A stretch of 64,000 nt of DNA. Origin: Enterococcus mediterraneensis (lineage in GTDB: Bacteria; Bacillota; Bacilli; Lactobacillales; Enterococcaceae). Location of the stretch: assembly GCF_900604485.1 (NCBI RefSeq), contig NZ_UWOP01000001.1, positions 129,001-193,000 on the forward strand. The letters are read 5' to 3'. Positions within the stretch are counted from its first letter, which is position 1, and every line of letters begins with the position of its first letter. The notes below the pieces were generated by a model, which saw nothing but the letters and a program-made list of their open reading frames with translations, had not been told where the DNA came from and searched no databases. The position numbers and the translations under genes are program-made. Below, in pieces: positions 38,824 through 47,288 of the stretch.

Positions 38824-39504
38824 TTATTGGAAAAAGACCAGCAATATCAGAAGAAACATCGTTAAAACCGTGATCAGCAACATTGTCCCCTCAATATACT
38901 TTAGTGTTTTTAAAAGTTTTTTGGGGACAACATGCAAGATTTCTGCTTCTGGATAATTGATCTGCAAGTATTTTTCGTAAGAAAGAGCCTGAGGTGCCAG
39001 TCCTACTGTTACATTTTTCGCGTTTTGCGCTAATAGACGTTTTACATCGTCAAAAGACTCCACCGTCCAATAAATTTTCGGATAGTCTCGCATCAATTGA
39101 CGTAAGCTGTCATTATCAAACAAAGACAGCTCTGTTTTAGGACGGTCTTTGTAATTCACTTGAGGTCCTTTGGTAATCACATACCCGGTGGTACGTCCTA
39201 TAACCGCACCTTTAGGGGCAAGCATCCGCATAAAGCGTTCCGTATCGATCGTCACGATTTTGATTATTGGTTGCAGTTTCTGAACTCTTTCTTTATATTT
39301 CATTGTAAGAGGTGTTACAGCCACTGCTTGATATCCTTGCAGATTGTCAGCGTCTAACTTCCAACTCCCCATACTTTCCCATTTATACTCGCTGTATTCA
39401 ACATTTAAAAAATTCAATAGCCTAGGCAGGTAAACGTGATCCTGCTGCGTCCAAAAAACACCAGACTCATCTTGGCGATCGATCGTCAATATTAACCCTT
39501 TCAT
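38824..39504 (-). CDS. Hypothetical protein with C-terminal membrane anchor
   Basis: The family is not recognised. The 226-residue protein has a soluble alpha/beta part (about 1-195; MKGLILTIDRQDESG at the start, then TPLTMKYK, VTIDTERFMRML, GLAPQALSYEKYL) resembling two small nucleotide-binding-like domains, then one hydrophobic anchor at about 203-225. The ATG at 39504 has AGGAG eight bases upstream. It follows the XRE regulator by 11 bases and is likely its operon partner. The riboswitch of the ATPase lies downstream. Confidence 0.65.
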   Translation of the reverse strand: MKGLILTIDRQDESGVFWTQQDHVYLPRLLNFLNVEYSEYKWESMGSWKLDADNLQGYQAVAVTPLTMKYKERVQKLQPIIKIVTIDTERFMRMLAPKGAVIGRTTGYVITKGPQVNYKDRPKTELSLFDNDSLRQLMRDYPKIYWTVESFDDVKRLLAQNAKNVTVGLAPQALSYEKYLQINYPEAEILHVVPKKLLKTLKYIEGTMLLITVLTMFLLILLVFFQ

Positions 39505-39515
39505 TTTTCCCACTC

Positions 39516-40013
39516 CTAATTAGAAATATATGCCCCTTGCAAAAGGATCGCAACAAAAAAACCAACCACTGAAGCGATCCAAAGATATATCGCCACATCA
39601 TACATATTTTCTCCTTGACCATAAATATTGGCCAGCCGTTTTGTCCGAAACAGGTAGATTGAAGTCCACAACAGCCCACCGATGGAATAAGCCAATAAAA
39701 AGACAAATGAATAGGGTTTTATTGTGATCTGCAAAACAATGATCATAAATGAAAAAAAGCTTAACCCATATAAATGCTGTTTTGCGATCCGCTGATTTTC
39801 CGGAGGAGCAGTCAGCTGTTTTGTTTGCAAAAGTTCATTGATCGAGATCTGATACAACTCACTCAGCAAAAGCAGATTTTCCAACTCCGGCTGTCCTTTC
39901 CCGTTTTCCCAATTCGAGATCGTCTGTCGTGAAACAAAAATTTTTTGTGCCAATTCTTCTTGTGTCAATTGATGGGCGATCCGCAATTTTTTTAACCTTT
40001 CATTCAGTTCCAT
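39516..40013 (-). CDS. XRE-family regulator with C-terminal membrane helices
   Basis: This 165-residue protein has a helix-turn-helix at about 4-58 (ERLKKLRIAHQLTQEELAQKIFVSRQTISNWENG) followed by three or four membrane helices (about 77-165). This membrane-tethered XRE form is common in Firmicutes, often next to a membrane partner. The start ATG at 40013 follows AAAGGAGGAG. What it regulates is unknown; the adjacent membrane-anchored protein is a candidate partner. Confidence 0.82.
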   Translation of the reverse strand: MELNERLKKLRIAHQLTQEELAQKIFVSRQTISNWENGKGQPELENLLLLSELYQISINELLQTKQLTAPPENQRIAKQHLYGLSFFSFMIIVLQITIKPYSFVFLLAYSIGGLLWTSIYLFRTKRLANIYGQGENMYDVAIYLWIASVVGFFVAILLQGAYISN

Positions 40014-40294
40014 ACTCTCTCCTCCTTTTGTCCTCATCATAGCAAAGTGTGCTGAAAAAAACGTTGAAATCCTATCTTTCCTCTTGTCAAAATCACTGTA
40101 CATAGTGTTGTATCAACGTTTTAAACGCTTCATTATTTTCTGTTCTCCTATTACTTTAAAGAGCGAAAAAAGAATTTCAGACTCTGATTAAAGAAATTCT
40201 AACAAATCTACCGTATAAATAAAATGCGTTTTGTTATATACTTCTTTGGGGACATATTCCCTGCAATTATTTATTTATCAAAGAGGAGGATGAC

Positions 40295-41287
40295 ATGGAG
40301 CTACATTTGAAACTTATGAGTCTTTTTATATTGCTTATCATCAGCTTTGTGTTGATCAAAAAAGTTTCTAAAAAAACTCTAAAAAGACTGATGCCTTTTG
40401 CAGTTGTTTTTCTAGGGATTTTCTTGACCGGCTGTTCGATGATCTCATCGCCAAATCGATCCATGACCACTGGCGACCATGCGTTGACCAACCAGCAATT
40501 AGCTGAAAAAAAATATACAGGCACTCAAACCATCGATGTCAATAATGGCGTACCGACATTCAGCAAAGAGGATCTTTCTACTAAAAATGGTCCTTGGGAA
40601 AAATACGGGAATCTGGATTCGCTGAATCGGCCTACCTATGCCGAAGCACTATTGAATAAAAAACTGATGCCTACTGAAAAACGCGAACCGCTGACTGTGG
40701 ACCCTACCGGATGGCGGAACAAAAAGATAAAAAACGGCTATTTATATAATCGTTCTCATCTGATCGGTTTTCAGTTGACTGGTCAAAACAACAATCTTAA
40801 AAACTTGATCACCGGAACGAGACAATTGAACAGTCCGGAAATGCTGCGTTTTGAATCAGATATCGCTTATTTTCTAAAAGAAAATCCGGATAAATATGTC
40901 CGCTATTCTGTTGTACCGGTCTTTCGTGACGAAGAATTGGTGGCTAGAGGCGTCCATATGCAAGCTCAATCTATCGGCAGTAACGACATTCGCTTCAATG
41001 TATTTATCTTCAATATCCAAGATGGTGTTACGATCAACTACGCGGATGGTACAAGCCGAATCGGTACCGCAACACAATCTTCTGATGAATCATCCAACAA
41101 TACTGATTCAGATAAAAACAAAAAATATGTCGATATCAATGGCAAAGGATTGATCAAGGGCTCAAAAAGCGGGATCTATCACCTGCCTGGTTCTAAATAT
41201 TATGATTCGACAACCAATCCCCAAGCTTGGTTTAAAACGATCGCTGAGGCCGAGGCAGCCGGCTATCGTCCACCAGCCGAAAAATGA
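40295..41287 (+). CDS. DNA/RNA non-specific endonuclease, exported
   Basis: This 330-residue protein has two hydrophobic stretches (about 8-21 and 31-46), the second ending in a lipobox-like LTGC (Cys47). The nuclease domain (about 75-255) holds the beta-beta-alpha-Me motif with His155 in NRSH and asparagines in [12 protein letters not shown], similar to EndA. A short C-terminal segment (about 280-325, [22 protein letters not shown]...WF...AEAAGYR) is the motif often found after thermonuclease-type domains. It likely degrades extracellular DNA. The ATG follows GAGGAGGA. Confidence 0.88.
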   Translation: MELHLKLMSLFILLIISFVLIKKVSKKTLKRLMPFAVVFLGIFLTGCSMISSPNRSMTTGDHALTNQQLAEKKYTGTQTIDVNNGVPTFSKEDLSTKNGPWEKYGNLDSLNRPTYAEALLNKKLMPTEKREPLTVDPTGWRNKKIKNGYLYNRSHLIGFQLTGQNNNLKNLITGTRQLNSPEMLRFESDIAYFLKENPDKYVRYSVVPVFRDEELVARGVHMQAQSIGSNDIRFNVFIFNIQDGVTINYADGTSRIGTATQSSDESSNNTDSDKNKKYVDINGKGLIKGSKSGIYHLPGSKYYDSTTNPQAWFKTIAEAEAAGYRPPAEK

Positions 41288-41313
41288 TCGTATAGAACAA
41301 AACTTATAGAAAT

Positions 41314-41400
41314 CAAAAAATCCCAGTGTTGCTGACTACTCCGACCATTGTTGGTTCATTCCATACAATGACGAAGTTTCCCAACATTGGGATTTTTTTT
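41314..41400 (+). terminator. Nuclease gene terminator
   Basis: AAAAATCCCAGTGTTG pairs with CAACATTGGGATTTTT around a long loop with an inner weaker hairpin, followed by a T tract. Confidence 0.85.
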
Positions 41401-41592
41401 GTTTAAAAACAGTGCTTGTTTACTGTCTTTTGTTTTGCAGATCCTCTTATATAGCAGCCTTTTGAATGCAGTGATGATTTGTTTCTCAATTCCATCCGCC
41501 AATTAAATTATCGTTTTTCGATAAAAAATAGTTGTATTTCAATAAATGGTTTGCTATATTTATTTCAACAAAACAAAAGAGGAGTCATAATT

Positions 41593-42066
41593 ATGAAATT
41601 GAAAACTTTATTTTTAAAATTTATTACTTTAGGGATCTGTGCTGTTTTTATTTTATTCGGTGTCTTGCTTTACATCCAGATTTCTACCAGCGAGAAAGGC
41701 TTCCATTATGATTGGCAGACTAATTTATTATTAGCTGTCATTTATCTGACGCTGGTGTTAGGGCTTGTCATTGCCTATTTCCTATTGAAACTTTTAAAAA
41801 ATGTCGAGTTGAACAAAGCTTTTTCCAAAGAAAGTCTGACGGTCTTAAAGAAAATCAAAAATACCATCTTGATTATCTTTATCGCATTTTTCGGTATTCT
41901 GCCTAAATTTTTGAAAGTCGCTGATTTAGACGACGCGCCTGGTTTGATGCTGGTAGGGATCGCCATCGTATTTATCCCGTTTGCAATTTACACATTGATC
42001 AGTGTTGTGGAAAATCTGCTTGAAAATGCGATCATGCTGAAAAAAGATTATGACTTGACTGTCTGA
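41593..42066 (+). CDS. DUF2975-type membrane protein
   Basis: This 157-residue protein has four membrane helices (about 7-28, 44-64, 89-107, 116-139). The ATG at 41593 follows GAGGAGT; an ATG at 41479 is far upstream without a ribosome site. It is immediately followed by a YozG-like helix-turn-helix gene, the usual partner of DUF2975 proteins. Function is unknown. Confidence 0.78.
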   Translation: MKLKTLFLKFITLGICAVFILFGVLLYIQISTSEKGFHYDWQTNLLLAVIYLTLVLGLVIAYFLLKLLKNVELNKAFSKESLTVLKKIKNTILIIFIAFFGILPKFLKVADLDDAPGLMLVGIAIVFIPFAIYTLISVVENLLENAIMLKKDYDLTV

Positions 42067-42077
42067 GGGGTGAGATT

Positions 42078-42287
42078 ATGGCAATTATTGTTAATCTAGA
42101 TGTTATGCTTGCTCAACGAAAAATGAGCGTCACAGAATTAAGCGAAAAAGTCGGGATCACGATGGCGAATATCTCGATTTTAAAAACCGGCAAAGCCAAA
42201 GCGATTCGTTTTTCTACACTCGAGAAAATCTGCGAAGTGCTGGAATGTCAGCCGGGAGATCTTTTAAGCTATCAAAAAGACGAGTAG
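42078..42287 (+). CDS. YozG-like HTH regulator (Cro/C1 type)
   Basis: This 69-residue protein is one helix-turn-helix domain: MLAQRKMSVTELSEKVGIT, then NISILKTGKAKAIRF and LEKICEVLECQPGDLL, as in YozG/HTH_26. It starts 11 bases after the DUF2975 gene, ribosome site GAGGGGTGAG. The pair is probably a small regulator with a membrane partner, possibly autoregulatory. Confidence 0.88.
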   Translation: MAIIVNLDVMLAQRKMSVTELSEKVGITMANISILKTGKAKAIRFSTLEKICEVLECQPGDLLSYQKDE

Positions 42288-42289
42288 AC

Positions 42290-42330
42290 AAACACATGAA
42301 GAAGGCATTCTCTTCTTCATGTGTTTTATT
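42290..42330 (+). terminator. Terminator after the HTH gene
   Basis: A perfect stem (AAACACATGAAGAAG with CTTCTTCATGTGTTT) and 7-nt loop are followed by TTATT. Confidence 0.9.
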
Positions 42331-42442
42331 ATCAAAATATTTGTGATTGGAATTCCGTTAGTCTATAATTTATATAGAGACCATCAATTTACAACCGTTA
42401 TTTTTACTGAAGCAAAAGTCAAACTTAATCGGAGGAAAACAA

Positions 42443-42577
42443 ATGAATCTAAGTATCAGTTTGTTCCATATTTGTGCTTTTGTTCTTTCGTACAAAAAAT
42501 GGCGCAGTATTTCATGGGCATTATTTCACGGTTTATTTGGTTTGGGATTCATATTTTATTATGCGGCGACCGAATAG
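42443..42577 (+). CDS. Small membrane protein, 44 residues
   Basis: A complete ORF too short for common gene callers begins ATG at 42443 with a full GGAGG six bases upstream and stops at TAG 42575. It starts MNLSISLFHICAFVLSYKKW, has a mid basic turn KKWRS, and a second hydrophobic stretch WALFHGLFGLGFIFYYAA. This would be a two-helix hairpin membrane peptide. No family is recognised. It sits between the DUF2975/HTH unit and a second small membrane gene. Confidence 0.6.
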   Translation: MNLSISLFHICAFVLSYKKWRSISWALFHGLFGLGFIFYYAATE

Positions 42578-42618
42578 ACCGATCGTCAATGTAATCAAGT
42601 ATTATGGAAGGTGTGCAA

Positions 42619-42879
42619 ATGAGTAGTTATTTCTTGTCGCAAGCAGCGTTTGTCGGGGCATTGTTCAGCGGTTTTCTGATAATTTTTGCGATCTTGCTAA
42701 AATTCACCAATGGACTTTTTTGGTCTCGCCCACTTCAAAGATATAAAGAAGACCGCTTTGACCCCCACTACGAAAAAGAACGAAATATTGGAAAAAAATT
42801 CAGCAGATGGACGTTAACATATCTTCCGCCTTTTTTCATAGGCTTTTTACTGATATTACTGTGGTCCACTTTTAGCTGA
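42619..42879 (+). CDS. Small hypothetical membrane protein
   Basis: This 86-residue protein starts at ATG 42619 with GAAGGTG upstream; the in-frame ATG at 42604 overlaps that ribosome site. It has two membrane helices (about 6-27 and 64-83) and a charged loop between (SRPLQRYKEDRFDPHYEKERNIGKK). No family is recognised. It follows the 44-residue membrane ORF by 41 bases and may be co-transcribed. Confidence 0.6.
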   Translation: MSSYFLSQAAFVGALFSGFLIIFAILLKFTNGLFWSRPLQRYKEDRFDPHYEKERNIGKKFSRWTLTYLPPFFIGFLLILLWSTFS

Positions 42880-42996
42880 GTTTTAAAAAACTAAATTTAT
42901 TTAAGGATGTGGTGTCTCATGAAAATCAATCGACAGAACTACGCCTTTTGGTGGATAAAGTTGTAGATGCACTGGACGAATGAACAGGAGGATCAT

Positions 42997-43503
42997 GTGA
43001 CAATCACTTTTAAAAAACTTATTGCTGAAAAAGAAATCGCCCTTTTTTGGGAGAAAAAACGCGAGTATGAAAGAAACGATATTTTTCCCAATTTGACAGA
43101 AACCGGTCAGGAACGAGCAGAGATCGTCGAATGGTTCCACTCGGAAGAATACTACCGTATAGTAATGGATCTTCATCATCACCCCAAAAACGGTGATTCC
43201 CCGCTGGAGTTCATCTTTGTATATGATCAGGACACATATATTGGTTTTCTCACCTATAAAATCTATCATTCAGAAGACGGCAAGGCTTTTATCTTAGATT
43301 TTTCAATTGAAACAAGTCACCGCAATCAAGGTCTTGGCAGTCGTGTAGTCGCAGAACTTGAGCTGTTTTTGAAAGAACAAGGCGCAGCATATCTCGCGTT
43401 GAATACTTCAAATGAGAATAATACACGTTTCTGAATGCGGAACGGTTTCAGCCCCACTGAGCCGGATGAGTACGGCAACATCGTTTATACGAAAGAAATC
43501 TGA
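42997..43503 (+). pseudogene. GNAT acetyltransferase broken by an in-frame TGA
   Basis: The frame begins at GTG 42997 after AGGAGG and encodes a GNAT-type N-acetyltransferase (FIFVYDQDTYIGFLTY, LDFSIETSHRNQGLGSRVV with the acetyl-CoA loop). It stops at TGA 43432-43434 after NENNTRF. The same frame then continues with MRNGFSPTEPDEYGNIVY and ends at 43501-43503, exactly the expected GNAT C-terminus. One base change from TGG or CGA would explain it. The truncated product lacks the last strand and helix and is probably inactive. Sequencing error cannot be excluded. Confidence 0.8.
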
Positions 43504-43538
43504 CACAGCTATTTGAATTTACCAGCTGAAGAGTACAA

Positions 43539-43583
43539 AAAATATCCGATCGATTTTCAAAAGAAATCGGTCGGATTTTTTTC
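43539..43583 (+). terminator. Terminator after the acetyltransferase pseudogene
   Basis: AAATATCCGATCGATTT pairs with AAATCGGTCGGATTT, followed by TTTTTC. Confidence 0.85.
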
Positions 43584-43622
43584 TATTGGTTTATATTTTT
43601 ACCTTCAAAACTTCTCAATGAA

Positions 43623-43961
43623 TCAGTTGGGGATCGGCAATGTCAACAGATAACATTCCAGTATCAGCAGCAAAACACAGGTAAGCAAAATCAGATTTTC
43701 CCGTCTATCATGGTTAGGATGGAGATACTCTTCTGATTTCACGCGGTCTTTGAACGAGCCGTATTTAATTTTTCTTCTGATCAATGCGATCGCAGAACCC
43801 ACTATCCATAGAAAAATGAATTTAATCAACAAAATATACGTAAGGTACAACTGTCTTCCTGCTACAAAAAATAGCAGATAAAAATCAATGAACTTGATCG
43901 CAAACATAAGTACCCTTCTGATGACCCTGCCATAATAAACCAAATTATAATTGTACTTCAT
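43623..43961 (-). CDS. Hypothetical membrane protein
   Basis: The family is not recognised. It is 112 residues from ATG 43961, with GAGGTGGG upstream. Helices near 15-30, 36-60 and 90-108 are joined by a basic loop (IRRKIKYGSFKDRVKSEEYLHPNHDRREN). It lies downstream of another membrane protein gene on the same strand. Confidence 0.55.
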   Translation of the reverse strand: MKYNYNLVYYGRVIRRVLMFAIKFIDFYLLFFVAGRQLYLTYILLIKFIFLWIVGSAIALIRRKIKYGSFKDRVKSEEYLHPNHDRRENLILLTCVLLLILECYLLTLPIPN

Positions 43962-44044
43962 AAGAACCCACCTCACAAAGCTGTTTTCAAAATATTGATT
44001 TTTATTAAAAACACTGTAAATCACTCATTCATATTAAACCCATA

Positions 44045-44731
44045 TCACTCATCAAAAGTCGCCCACATAGTTTGAGCAGATTCAAATGGTCGGGCTTTTT
44101 TACCGTCAATTGGTTCATACACTTTTTCTTTTTGACTTTCCGGAATCTTCAATTCATCTAAAAAATTGTTGGTAGTCTCAAAAAAACCGATCGTCGCAAA
44201 TTCTGGTTTCTGCAAGATATATTTGATACCGGTCAATTCAGCCTGATCAATGGAAGTAAATGCCGCTTTATCACGCAGATAAACAACATTGTTCCGAAAC
44301 ATGAAATAAAATGAATCATAGGCAGTACCAAGATATTCTACTGGTTCGTCGACTGGTTCCGATTTATAGATTTCTAAGGATTCGATGCCTTTGCGATTCT
44401 GATATCTTTTGTAGTAATTCAACGTATCGCGCTCGTAAAATTCATAACCGGTAAACGTCCGTTCCCTGTCTCGAATGTTCGGTAGGACGTTTCTATTCAG
44501 CTGGTTAAATTCCGTATATTGATTCTTTCCCAGAAAAAAGACTCCTACCAAGAGAAGGATCCCTACCAACGAAGCTATCGCGACATGTTTGCTGAAGCGA
44601 TAGTGCAAGTAAAAAAGCGAGAATAGTAAAACCAGAATGAGCAGCGCGCCCAAGCCAATTAGGATCGGACTTATTACTATTGAAAATCGTTCGCCGGCTA
44701 CCCATTCCTTCAAACTGACAACCCCTAACAT
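44045..44731 (-). CDS. Hypothetical membrane protein with extracytoplasmic domain
   Basis: The family is not recognised. It is 228 residues from ATG 44731 (GGGAG upstream). Two membrane helices (about 20-42 and 50-68) are followed by a soluble region (about 70-228), probably outside, rich in charged and aromatic residues (YEFYERDTLNYYKRYQ). It could be a lipid-anchored or envelope protein; no enzymatic motif is seen. Confidence 0.55.
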   Translation of the reverse strand: MLGVVSLKEWVAGERFSIVISPILIGLGALLILVLLFSLFYLHYRFSKHVAIASLVGILLLVGVFFLGKNQYTEFNQLNRNVLPNIRDRERTFTGYEFYERDTLNYYKRYQNRKGIESLEIYKSEPVDEPVEYLGTAYDSFYFMFRNNVVYLRDKAAFTSIDQAELTGIKYILQKPEFATIGFFETTNNFLDELKIPESQKEKVYEPIDGKKARPFESAQTMWATFDE

Positions 44732-44936
44732 ACAACCAACTCCCAAGTAAATAATTTTCGATTATCATACCACAAAAATAACAAATATTCTGCAATGAAC
44801 CATGATAAAAATATCTTGTTCATTTGTTTTCTGCCTTTGTGGTTGGCTGACACATTTTTCTCACCATTCCCTGCAAACAATTCCTCAATAAGCCAGCCAG
44901 CTATTTTCCTACTTCTTCAAAACAATTATGAAAAAA

Positions 44937-44970
44937 TTGACATTATTTATTAGTAACTATATACTAATTA
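44937..44970 (+). promoter_or_regulatory. Promoter with dyad operator for the ABC/HTH operon
   Basis: Perfect -35 TTGACA (44937-44942) and -10 TATACT (44960-44965), 17 bases apart. The -10 box lies inside a dyad TTAGTA-n6-TACTAA (about 44950-44967). A repressor at this dyad would block the promoter; the excisionase-like protein encoded at the operon end is the obvious candidate. Confidence 0.72.
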
Positions 44971-44997
44971 TAAAAAAAAAGGAAGGGACGGACGATT

Positions 44998-46581
44998 ATG
45001 AAGGAAATTTTAGGAAAAGAGAAAAAATTCATTCTCATCACTTTTTTACTGGTCATTATTGGTGGGATTACCTCAATGATCACTCCTATAATGATCCAAT
45101 ATTTTAATGATCAAAACGTCAGTTTATCGTTTGATATCATGCTGTATATTTTTTTAGCTATGTTGGTCTCCTATCTCCTGCAAATCTTTATGTTTGTCTA
45201 CCGGGAGAATTTTGCGGCCAGTTTCAATGTCAATTATCTCTTTAGTCTTATCAAAAAAGTATATGACTTGAAATATGACAAGCTGATCGAAAAAGAATCC
45301 TCCTATCTCGTCAATCGGATCTTCACAGCAGTAGACTCGCTTTATTTATTTCTGGTGACAAGCTTGTCTATCGTCATCAAAGCAGGTTTTATCATTTGCT
45401 TGTCTTTATTGGTTTTATTTTTTATCTCCTGGAAAATTTTCATGGTTTTACTGCTTTTGCTGCCGCTTAATTTTTTTGGCTTCAAATATATCAATAAACA
45501 TTTAGCCCTCAAAATGGAAAAAATGCAGAAAGATTCCGCCAGTGCGAATAAAGATCTGATCGTGACACTATCTAATAGCGACAATGTCAAATCTCAAGCC
45601 AGTCGATCAGCGATGGAACACTTGTTAAAGCCTCAAATCACCGCTATGTATCAATCACTTGCCAATACCAATAAATATGCCCAAATCACCAGCAACACCA
45701 TTACTTTTATAAATCAGCTCGTCCAAAATATGACTTATATCTGGACCAGCATCTTGATCGTTAACCAAGAATTTCCGGTAGGGAATCTCATCATCATAAG
45801 CATCATCATACCTATGTATTATTCTGCTTTAGGTGATCTTTCAAAAGCCAACATCGACTATAAAAGTCTTTTGACAGCAAATGATTTCATAAAAAATGAA
45901 CTGGACGCAAATCGAGAAGCCCTCGGTGATTTTCCCCTCACCACTATCGATCATGTAACAATCGATCATCCTAGTTTTTATTTAGGAGAAAAAAAGTTTT
46001 CGTATGATCTAAACGTCGTCTTAGAAAAAGGTGATATAATTTATTTAGAAGGCGATTCCGGCAGTGGAAAATCTTCATTATTACGGTTATTATTGAATTT
46101 TCGTTCTTCCACTGGTATCAGGGTCAATGACTTACCCATCAATGAAATCAACAACCATGATTTGCGAAACCGGATCGCATACATTTCTCAAACCCCGACG
46201 ATCCTTTCCACTTCTTTGGAACAAAATATCGGGATGGGCAAAAAACTTTCAGACGCAGACAAAAAATCGATCCAACGTTCAGGTATATTGGGCGCTATAT
46301 TGAAAGACAAAAATTGGCAAAGTATTTTATATGAAAATGGCGGGAATCTTTCCGGCGGCGAGAAACAACGAATAGCGATCAGCAGGCTCATGATCTCAGA
46401 TGCTGATATGTATATCCTTGACGAAAGTATCAGCAATATCGATAAAGAATCAGCAGTTGCCATTATGGATTTTCTACTCAAAAACAAAAAAGAAAAAATC
46501 ATCTTATTTACGACACACGATAAGTTTTTTAAAAGATATGCAAACAAAAGAATCAACATCAGTTCAGGAGGAACAAAATGA
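44998..46581 (+). CDS. ABC transporter, membrane and ATPase domains fused
   Basis: This 527-residue half-transporter has about six membrane helices (about 12-275) and a C-terminal ATPase: Walker A GDSGSGKSS (about 350-358), signature LSGGEKQRIAISR, Walker B MYILDESIS and a histidine in FTTHD. Such exporters work as homodimers; the substrate (peptide, drug or lipid) is not apparent. The ATG follows GGAAGGG. It overlaps the downstream HTH gene by 4 bases. Confidence 0.88.
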   Translation: MKEILGKEKKFILITFLLVIIGGITSMITPIMIQYFNDQNVSLSFDIMLYIFLAMLVSYLLQIFMFVYRENFAASFNVNYLFSLIKKVYDLKYDKLIEKESSYLVNRIFTAVDSLYLFLVTSLSIVIKAGFIICLSLLVLFFISWKIFMVLLLLLPLNFFGFKYINKHLALKMEKMQKDSASANKDLIVTLSNSDNVKSQASRSAMEHLLKPQITAMYQSLANTNKYAQITSNTITFINQLVQNMTYIWTSILIVNQEFPVGNLIIISIIIPMYYSALGDLSKANIDYKSLLTANDFIKNELDANREALGDFPLTTIDHVTIDHPSFYLGEKKFSYDLNVVLEKGDIIYLEGDSGSGKSSLLRLLLNFRSSTGIRVNDLPINEINNHDLRNRIAYISQTPTILSTSLEQNIGMGKKLSDADKKSIQRSGILGAILKDKNWQSILYENGGNLSGGEKQRIAISRLMISDADMYILDESISNIDKESAVAIMDFLLKNKKEKIILFTTHDKFFKRYANKRINISSGGTK

Positions 46582-47003
46582 AAGAGATGCTGACTATTAC
46601 AGAGGTAGCTGAAGAATTGGGCGTGACCACCCGAACCATCAGAAACTATCTGGCAGAAGGAAAACTTACTGGAAAAAAAATCGGCGGACAGTGGAAATTC
46701 CACAAATCCGACATCTATGATTTCGCAGGTATGACTATTGAAGATCCTGTATCAAGTTTTCTTGATAGTACGGATCTGGAGGCGATGCTTGCGCTAAACC
46801 TTCCTATTACGGATATAGAGTCAATCGAATCATTAAAAGATAAACTGCTTCATCAATACAACACAGTTTACGATGGTAAAAATCGTAAGTTCTTTTATCA
46901 AGTTCTTACGCCCACTAAAGCTAGAGTAGTGATCCAAGGACCGCCAGAATACGTCATCAGTTTTGGCGATTGGATAAAAAATACGTTGCAAGATTATCAT
47001 TAA
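46578..47003 (+). CDS. Excisionase-like (MerR/SANT-type HTH) regulator
   Basis: This 141-residue protein has an N-terminal helix-turn-helix of the excisionase/MerR-like class (about 2-50: LTITEVAEELGVTTRTIRNYLAEGKLTGKKIGGQWKF). The C-terminal about 90 residues are not recognised and may bind a ligand or another protein. The ATG overlaps the ABC stop codon. With the dyad promoter it forms a likely self-regulated two-gene unit. Confidence 0.8.
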   Translation: MKEMLTITEVAEELGVTTRTIRNYLAEGKLTGKKIGGQWKFHKSDIYDFAGMTIEDPVSSFLDSTDLEAMLALNLPITDIESIESLKDKLLHQYNTVYDGKNRKFFYQVLTPTKARVVIQGPPEYVISFGDWIKNTLQDYH

Positions 47004-47028
47004 AGCAAGTACCAGCTTCATAGAAGGC

Positions 47029-47077
47029 AAAAACACTGCGGCAAAGTTTTCACCTTGCTGCAGTGTTTTAATAATTT
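47029..47077 (+). terminator. Terminator of the ABC/HTH operon
   Basis: AAAACACTGCGGCAA pairs with TTGCTGCAGTGTTTT around a 10-nt loop, followed by T-rich sequence. The rest of the gap to 47288 shows no feature I can support. Confidence 0.87.
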
Positions 47078-47288
47078 TATCTGCAAAAAGCAGATATCCC
47101 ATGATGATAGACCTAAAAACTTAGATTTTATTATACAAATAACATACTCCAAACCAAAACTATCATACAGATCATTTTTTATATCCTTATCCCAATAGGT
47201 TTCAGACAAAAAATGCTATTCTTAACAAGAAAAATAAAGCAACATTATCATCTCAATATTGAAAACTTTAAGAATCAGAAAAATGAGC

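Noticed and set aside
42909-42983. A 24-codon frame (GTG start) ending ELRLLVDKVVDALDE before the acetyltransferase gene
   Set aside because: It lacks a well-placed ribosome site and matches no family; it may be a chance frame or the tail of a lost gene.
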